DNA of 64,000 nt, from contig JADJES010000001.1 in the NCBI GenBank assembly GCA_016708955.1, positions 558,001 to 622,000 of the forward strand, written 5' to 3'. Shown one piece after another: positions 54,787 to 64,000 of the stretch (its first letter is position 1; each line of letters begins with the position of its first letter). The position numbers were made by a program, and so were the translations under genes. The notes below the pieces were generated by a model. The model made no database searches, had not been told where the DNA came from, and saw nothing but the letters and a program-made list of their open reading frames with translations. Origin of the DNA: Nitrosomonas sp. (GTDB taxonomy: Bacteria; Pseudomonadota; Gammaproteobacteria; Burkholderiales; Nitrosomonadaceae).

Positions 54787-54925
54787 TTACAATCGATAGG
54801 TGTGGGTACTTAGTGAGAAAAAGGATTTGAAATAGAATCCTAAGAAATATTAAGTACTCGCAAGAAAAATAGATATTGGTTTATAATCAACATCAAAACA
54901 GTCAAGCGAGAGTTTTAACAGAATT

Positions 54926-56464
<1,539 letters not shown>

Positions 56465-56577
56465 AAGAGAAATCTCATTTGAGTACCCACAACCTATCGA
56501 TTGTTTATAGGCAGAGCTAAGAGCCAGTAATTTGTACTGAGTGTCCGCCTTGGCGGATGGTGCTTAGACTCATACTA

Positions 56578-56654
<77 letters not shown>

Positions 56655-56662
56655 ACATAATC

Positions 56663-56738
56663 GGGGGTGTAGCTCAGCTGGGAGAGCACCTGCTTTGCAA
56701 GCAGGGGGTCATCGGTTCGATCCCGTTCACCTCCACCA
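56663..56738 (+). tRNA. tRNA-Ala (anticodon TGC)
   Basis: The 76-nt cloverleaf has a GGGGGTG/CACCTCC acceptor stem and anticodon TGC in CTTTGCAAG. The T-arm is GGTTCGATCC, and the CCA end is encoded. It stands eight bases after tRNA-Ile in the rRNA spacer. Confidence 0.96.
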
Positions 56739-57003
56739 TAATTTGAATTTATTAATATAATAAATTCAAATATGCTGAAGATGATTATTCATTACAGTCA
56801 TTGCATGCGTGGTTATGCCTATAATAGAAGTTTCTTGTTCTTTAAAAATTTGGAAAAAGTAAAGTTTTTTATTTATGTTTAGCAATGGGTTAAAAGTTGC
56901 GAACATAATTAATAAACAATGGGTTAGATTGTATCTTTGTACTGCATGAAAGTGCAATACATACAAATACCTATAATAATAATAGTAAGTTATTAAAGTT
57001 ATA
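56739..57003 (+). promoter_or_regulatory. Spacer with second boxA and pre-23S stem
   Basis: TGTTCTTTAAAAA at 56835-56847 is a second boxA-like site. The end of the spacer, TAAAGTTATAGGATCAAG at 56994-57011, pairs exactly with 59925-59942 after the 23S gene as its processing stem. No gene is seen in between. Confidence 0.7.
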
Positions 57004-59933
<2,930 letters not shown>

Positions 59934-60032
59934 ATAACTTTAAAAATTTAATTTTTAGTTTTGTATTGATAATATCTAATCTAATTTACTTTTTCCAACA
60001 TTCAATTTTAATATAATTGAATGCCAAGTTAC

Positions 60033-60147
60033 GCTTGGCGGCCATAGCACTTTGGACCCACCTCTTCCCATCCCGAACAGAACCGTGAAACGAAGCTGCG
60101 CCGATGATAGTGTGCATTCGCATGTGAAAGTAGGTTACCGCCAGGCA
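60033..60147 (+). rRNA. rrf: 5S ribosomal RNA
   Basis: The stretch from GCTTGGCGGCCATAG to CCGCCAGGC pairs at its two ends. It carries the usual loop wording CCCATCCCGAACAG and GAAACG...GCGCCGATGATAG. Length about 115 bases. It is followed directly by the operon terminator. Confidence 0.93.
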
Positions 60148-60153
60148 CTCCAT

Positions 60154-60189
60154 AAAAACCCCTCATCAAAAAGATGAGGGGTTTTTTTT
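60154..60189 (+). terminator. Intrinsic terminator of the rRNA operon
   Basis: AAAAACCCCTCATC and GATGAGGGGTTTTTT form a strong stem with a five-base loop and a T-run, just after the 5S gene. It should end the rRNA transcript. Confidence 0.93.
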
Positions 60190-60320
60190 ATGGCGCACCC
60201 GTCAGGGCACACTTACTTGGTAAGCCTCCAATCCAGGGTAATCGGGCTAAAAGAGGCTTGAGAACAGGAGCAAGATGAGGCATTAGGTTTATCATTTTGA
60301 TTTCAAATGACAGAAAAACC

Positions 60321-60413
60321 GTATCCCTCCAACCCCACCACCTACCCACATTCCTTCAACAATGCTTCAATAGCCTCCGGTGCGAACGGTAGCAGTTCAT
60401 TGATTCGGCTGTT
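60321..60413 (-). pseudogene. Truncated copy of an IS66 end with transposase C-terminus
   Basis: GTATCCCTCCAACCCCACC, followed by a stretch that is nearly identical to 60606-60698, repeats the left end of the IS66 element lying next to it. It includes the last about 25 codons of the transposase gene. The match stops around GGCTGTTGAAC. A separate, older IS66 insertion was therefore deleted down to its end. Confidence 0.7.
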
Positions 60414-60625
60414 GAACTAAGCCGCTATCGCGGAGATCCCCCTCAGCAGCCAGTTTTAATAACATAATTCATCCTCACCCCGGTCGTTGTCAAGCTAGTT
60501 GTCGCCTGACCGGACAGGTTAATTGTCGTCTAATACGTTACACCGGACTTATCCAACACTTTCCTTTTCATCCAATTTTTTACCGTATGAAAACTAACAT
60601 TCATCGTATCCTCCAACCCCACCAC

Positions 60626-62210
60626 CTACCTACATTCCTTCAACAATGCTTCAATATCCTCCGGTGCGAGCGGCAGCAATTCATCAATCCGACTGTTAGG
60701 CCAGGTGGGGAGTTTTTCGAGCGTGCCGGCTAGCCATTGTGCGGGGTTGAGTCCGTTGAGTTTGGCGGTGCCGAGTTGGGTTTGGATGGCGGCAGCACGT
60801 TTTCCGGCACGTTCGGAGCCGGTGAACAGCCAGTTTTTCTTGCCGAGCGCGATGGGGCGAATAGTGTTTTCGACGGGGTTGTTGTCAATCGGCAGGTGTC
60901 CGCTTCTGGCGTAGCGGATCAGGCTTTGCCAGCGCTTCAAGGTGTAATCGATGGCTTTGGCGGTGCCGCCGCCATCGGCGGTATGAAAGCGGGTTTGCAG
61001 TAACCAGTCGTGCAACGATTGCAGGATCGGCAGGCTTTTTTCTGCACGTAGTATCTGCCGGGCTTCGGTCGATGAGTGCTTGCCTTCTGCTTCGACGGCG
61101 TAAAGTTTGCCGATGCGTTGCAATGCTTCGAATGCAACGGTGCTGGCGTTGGCTTGGTGCAGGTCGAAGAATTTGCGGCGCGCGTGCGCCCAGCACCCTA
61201 ATTCAGTGCAGGGGTGATGCTGTTTTGGAGAATAAAGCCTTGTAACCGCCATAGTCGTCGACCAGCAAGTGGCCTTGCCACTTGTTGAGGAAGTTTTGCA
61301 CATGTTTGCCACTACGGCTGGTTTGGTAGTCGAATACGATGATGCGCGGCCCCAACTCAAAATCGTTGCTGCGATATGCCCACAGGTAGGCGCGTTGCGT
61401 TTTTCCGCTGCCGGGATCAAGTTGCGCCACCGGGGTTTCGTCGGCGTGCAACACACGGCCTTGCAATAAGTGCAAAATCAGCCGGTCAACCAGCGGTTGC
61501 AGTGCCACGCCTACACGTCCGATCCATTCCGCCAGGGTGGAAAGCGATAAAGTGACACCTTCCCGGGCGGCGATTTGTGCGGTGCGATACAGCGGCAGGT
61601 GATCGAGGTATTTGCAGGTCGTGATCCAAGCAAGCAGTCCGGGTGTTGCCATACCGCCGTCGATGATGGCGGGTGGCACGGGTTCCGCGACCACGGTTTC
61701 GCAAGCCCGGCAGGCGTATTGCGGGCGGATGTGGCGGTGCACGAAGAATTCGGCGGGTTTGACGTCGAGTTGTTCGGTGACATCTTCGCCGATTTTGACC
61801 AGCTCGCTGCCGCATTGTTTGCATTGGCAGGATTGCGGTTCGTGGCGGTGTTCGATGCGCGGCAGGTGATCCGGCAACGGCTGGCGTCCGGCACGCTCAC
61901 GTTTGGGCTTTTGTGGTGCGATCGACGGCAATTGCTCGATTTCCGCCTCAACGGCAGAAACATCGGTTTGCCAGTCTTCTTCGAACAAACTCAACTGTGG
62001 CTGCGACAGTGCTTCGCTCTTCGCGCCGTAGCGAATGCGGCGCAAATGTGCCAGTTCCAGCGTCAGCGCCTGATTCTTCGCTTCCAGCAGCTTGAGCTCG
62101 TTTTGTGCTTGCGTAAGCAGCGATTGAATCAGGTCCGATACCTCGGTTTTAGCTTCCGGTGTGAGGTTCAAATGATCTAATTCGATTGACTGTTTTGCGT
62201 GCGTTTTCAT
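60626..62210 (-). pseudogene. tnpC: IS66 transposase TnpC, frameshifted
   Basis: About 527 residues in two frames. The first frame (start 62210) carries a leucine-rich helix, CQCKQCGSELVKIG with a zinc-ribbon, the DDE core with LHADETPVAQL and LVDDYGGYKALFS. The second carries LGCWAHARRKFFDLH and SGHLPIDNNPVENTIRPIALGKKNWLF with the final Glu of the DDE triad. The frames meet at the run of four A (TTTT 61223-61226 on the plus strand). One surplus A explains the break, so the copy is inactive or the base is a sequencing error. Confidence 0.8.
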
Positions 62211-62258
62211 GGTGTTATTATACCGCAAAACCCGCGCAAAGTGACTCCAGTATTGGCT

Positions 62259-62606
62259 TTAGCTATATTTCCGTGCGCAAGATTGCAACCCCAAACGACG
62301 CCAATCCACTCCGGCAATCAACCACTCCCATTGCGACGAAGTCAGTTCCATCCCGCCCGTATCCGAACGTCCCCAAACAAACCGCCCCTGATGCAAGCGG
62401 CGCTGGCACAACCACACGCCGGTGCCGTCCCACAGCAGCACCTTGATGCGATTGCCCGCGCGATTGCAAAACACAAACGCCGAACCCGCACAAGGCGATC
62501 GCTGCAACGCCTGCTCCACCAACACCGACAACCCGTCAATGCCGCGACGCATATCCACCGGCTCAACCATCAACCAAATCTTCCCCGGATTCGCAATCAA
62601 AGACAC
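62259..62606 (-). CDS. tnpB: IS66 accessory protein TnpB
   Basis: The protein of about 115 residues has the TnpB wording MVEPVDMRRGIDGLSVLVEQ, AFVFCNRAGNRIKVLLWDGTGVWLCQRRL and a C-terminal LTSSQWEWLIAGVDW. TnpB is needed together with TnpA for IS66 transposition; its mode of action is unclear. The start is probably the GTG at 62606, which overlaps the end of tnpA. Confidence 0.85.
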   Translation of the reverse strand: MSLIANPGKIWLMVEPVDMRRGIDGLSVLVEQALQRSPCAGSAFVFCNRAGNRIKVLLWDGTGVWLCQRRLHQGRFVWGRSDTGGMELTSSQWEWLIAGVDWRRLGLQSCARKYS

Positions 62607-62887
62607 TTCAACAACTCCCCCAACCAATGCGGCGAAACCGTCGGCGGCAGCTCCAACACATGATCGCCCTGGCCGTGAAGACGCATCGTATTCGCCGGCA
62701 TAGACATTGGCTTGATCGTGACCGGAACCAACGCAGGCGACCGAATAACCTGACCGGCACGATGCTTGCGAACCCAATTGCCAAACGTCTTGGTATTCAA
62801 ACCATGTTCCCGGCAATAAGCCGCCTGAGACATTCCGCTGGTTTGCCATGCTTCGATATGAATTCGTCGTGCTTCTGATGATGACAT
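62597..62887 (-). CDS. tnpA: IS66 accessory protein TnpA
   Basis: The 96-residue protein begins with a helix-turn-helix (ARRIHIEAWQTSGMSQAAYCREHGLN, then TFGNWVRKH) that probably binds the IS ends. A short C-terminal region follows. It is the first gene of the IS66 operon and overlaps tnpB by ten bases. Confidence 0.8.
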   Translation of the reverse strand: MSSSEARRIHIEAWQTSGMSQAAYCREHGLNTKTFGNWVRKHRAGQVIRSPALVPVTIKPMSMPANTMRLHGQGDHVLELPPTVSPHWLGELLKCL

Positions 62888-63012
62888 CGTTCCTCCTTGT
62901 GAAAGGTTTGAGGATAACGATGATTTGTCAGGATGTTAATGTGGAAGGGTTGGAGGCTTACGATGCTTTATGTTTTTCTTGTCGGCATAAATTGCTAAAG
63001 CCTCTGAATCAC

Positions 63013-63083
63013 TGTCATTTCGAGCAGAGCGAGAAATCTATGCTGTTGATTCGCAAAGATTCCTCACTGCGTTCGGAATGACA
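63013..63083. repeat. 71-bp inverted intergenic repeat
   Basis: TGTCATTTCGAGCAGAGCGAG at one end and, in reverse complement, TGTCATTCCGAACGCAGTGAG at the other form a long imperfect stem (GAGAAATCT / AGATTCCTC). This is a widespread bacterial repeat family, often read as GTCATTCCGAACG. It stands between the IS66 end and the flavin reductase gene. Confidence 0.65.
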
Positions 63084-63091
63084 AAGATGAA

Positions 63092-63760
63092 TTATTTGGA
63101 GTTTCTTGAGGGGGAATTTCTTTGCGAGGGATTTTTTTTGAATGCTGGCGCCAATTTGTGCGGGTCGATAGCGTTGCGCTGATTTTGTGCGGCGGATGCC
63201 CACCAGGTGAGCTGCGTGAAGGTTCTGGCGAAATAGTTCGTCCATCTTTCCGCATCGACGGGCTCAAGAAAATTTCCGTCTTCCGCGAGCACTTCATGCG
63301 CTTTGGGAATATGGATCATCGCCGAAACCGGCAAGCAACCCAACTCCGACAGAAAAGACCGCATGCCCACCGCTGCCCTGACACCACCCCATTGCCCTGC
63401 CGAATAAGTGACAATCGTGCTGGGTTTGTACGAAAACAGCGAACTGCCGAAGTGATTGAGCAAATGCGCCAAAGCCGGACTCAGCGAATGATTGTATTCC
63501 GGACTCACCATGACATAGCCATCCGCGGCTGCGATCTTGTCCGCCAAGGATTGGAGCTGAGCGGGTGCTTTGCCTTGTGCGTAAGCAAAGTGCGGTTTGA
63601 ATATGGGTGCAAAATCAAAATCCAGCGGATCGATCAGTTCCGCTGAAATATCGTCTCGTTGAAGCTGCGCCACGCAAGCTTTCGCGACTCTCAGGCCAAG
63701 CCGGGGAGGGTTGGGTGGCGTGCTGTCTCGCACCGTACCAAGAAAAACCAGGAATTTCAT
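63092..63760 (-). CDS. NADPH-dependent FMN reductase family protein
   Basis: The 222-residue flavodoxin-fold protein has KFLVFLGTVRDSTPPNP for the phosphate of FMN, YVMVSPEYNHSLSPALAHLL near residue 82 and TYSAGQWGGVRAAVGMRSFL near 117. It is of the SsuE/Lot6/ArsH-like group that uses NAD(P)H to reduce FMN or quinones. It lies next to a repeat and an IS element. Confidence 0.88.
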   Translation of the reverse strand: MKFLVFLGTVRDSTPPNPPRLGLRVAKACVAQLQRDDISAELIDPLDFDFAPIFKPHFAYAQGKAPAQLQSLADKIAAADGYVMVSPEYNHSLSPALAHLLNHFGSSLFSYKPSTIVTYSAGQWGGVRAAVGMRSFLSELGCLPVSAMIHIPKAHEVLAEDGNFLEPVDAERWTNYFARTFTQLTWWASAAQNQRNAIDPHKLAPAFKKNPSQRNSPSRNSK

Positions 63761-63774
63761 AAGTATTCTGAATC

Positions 63775-64000
63775 CTTATTATTCTGAGAACATGATAACA
63801 AGCCAAACGGCACAACTTATTGCATGCTTGCTTGAGTATTAAATTTACTTGCCCTACTTCATCAATTGATGCTGCTTTACTATCATTAGCAATCAACTCA
63901 ATTACTAAATCAGGTTCTGTTGCAATTGTGCGATCGCCAAGCAATGACATTTCGTTCTTAGCCATAGCATTAACAAAGTCTGTCACATAACGCGTCTTCT
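63775..64000 (-). CDS. Partial gene at the window edge, unknown
   Basis: The minus strand is open from the window edge through RYVTDFVNAMAKNEMSLLG and PDLVIELIANDSKAASIDE, then LILKQACNKLCRL. The frame runs on past 63760 into the start of the flavin reductase gene, where it probably does not belong. I do not recognise a domain. Its beginning is outside the window and its true end is uncertain. Confidence 0.35.

Larger units (their letters stand above)
60606..62961 (-). mobile_element. IS66-family insertion sequence
   Basis: Three genes tnpA, tnpB, tnpC on the minus strand lie between ends that read GTATCCTCCAACCCC on the left and, as reverse complement, GTAAGCCTCCAACCC on the right. These serve as terminal inverted repeats starting GTA, as is usual for the family. 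The length, about 2.36 kb, is also usual. The eight bases outside each end (CATTCATC and GATGCTTT) do not match as a target duplication, so the copy may have formed through rearrangement. Confidence 0.8.

Noticed and set aside
61223..61226. Programmed frameshifting in IS66 tnpC at the A4 run
   Set aside because: IS66 transposases are normally one continuous frame and no stimulatory structure is seen; a surplus base or a dead copy is simpler.

Overview
The window is a chromosomal segment of a betaproteobacterial ammonia oxidiser, most likely a Nitrosomonas. The best evidence is the 16S rRNA gene, which carries the wording typical of Nitrosomonadaceae. The gene orders rpsP-rimM-trmD-rplS, pyrR-pyrB-pyrC' and ispD-ispF agree. 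Core genes are moderately AT-rich. The SNF2 gene and the sugar-acid operon are visibly richer in GC.

Layout. 1-3.1 kb: rpmH, a DUF5658 membrane protein, nested insertion-sequence debris and a broken YeeE/YedE transporter. 3.2-6.4 kb: a decayed sulfide-response locus with a BigR/SqrR-like ArsR repressor, a phosphatase/SQR-like fusion, a TauE/SafE remnant and an exported DUF442 phosphatase. 6.5-9.2 kb: a type II P-type ATPase. 9.3-12.7 kb: an orphan antitoxin, an exported coiled-coil protein with a neighbour, and a dead IS110 copy. 13-17.7 kb: a tight leftward operon (cytidylyltransferase, HpaI aldolase, 2-hydroxyacid dehydrogenase, epimerase, HAD phosphatase, 6-phosphogluconolactonase). It looks like a route to a CMP-activated 3-deoxy-2-ulosonic acid that does not use PEP. 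18-24.2 kb: rightward cell-surface polysaccharide genes (glycosyltransferases, FkbM and other methyltransferases, O-antigen ligase).

24.4-43.2 kb is mostly housekeeping: DUF2024, IalB-like and ArsC-like proteins, the ribosomal/tRNA operon, a GlcF-like protein, coq7, yqgE, ruvX, pyrR, pyrB, an inactive dihydroorotase homologue, prlC, mlaA, rubredoxin and its reductase, yciB, yciI, a parvulin, alr and lplT. 43.3-47.6 kb holds a large SNF2 helicase, followed by a palindromic MITE-like element. 48.2-54.6 kb: a CobW GTPase, udg-rimI-tsaB, thpR, ispD-ispF and prfB with its recoding site. 54.7-60.2 kb: a complete rRNA operon (16S, tRNA-Ile, tRNA-Ala, 23S, 5S) with promoter, boxA, processing stems and terminator. 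60.3-63 kb: IS66 elements. The end holds a flavin reductase and a partial gene.

Seven different genes are interrupted by nine apparent one-base losses inside short homopolymers, including coq7 and pgl, which are expected to be needed. This looks more like residual sequencing error than gene decay, so those genes are annotated across the break. The TauE, YeeE and IS110 remnants carry other damage and are probably true pseudogenes. No CRISPR array, prophage or recognisable known antiviral system was seen.
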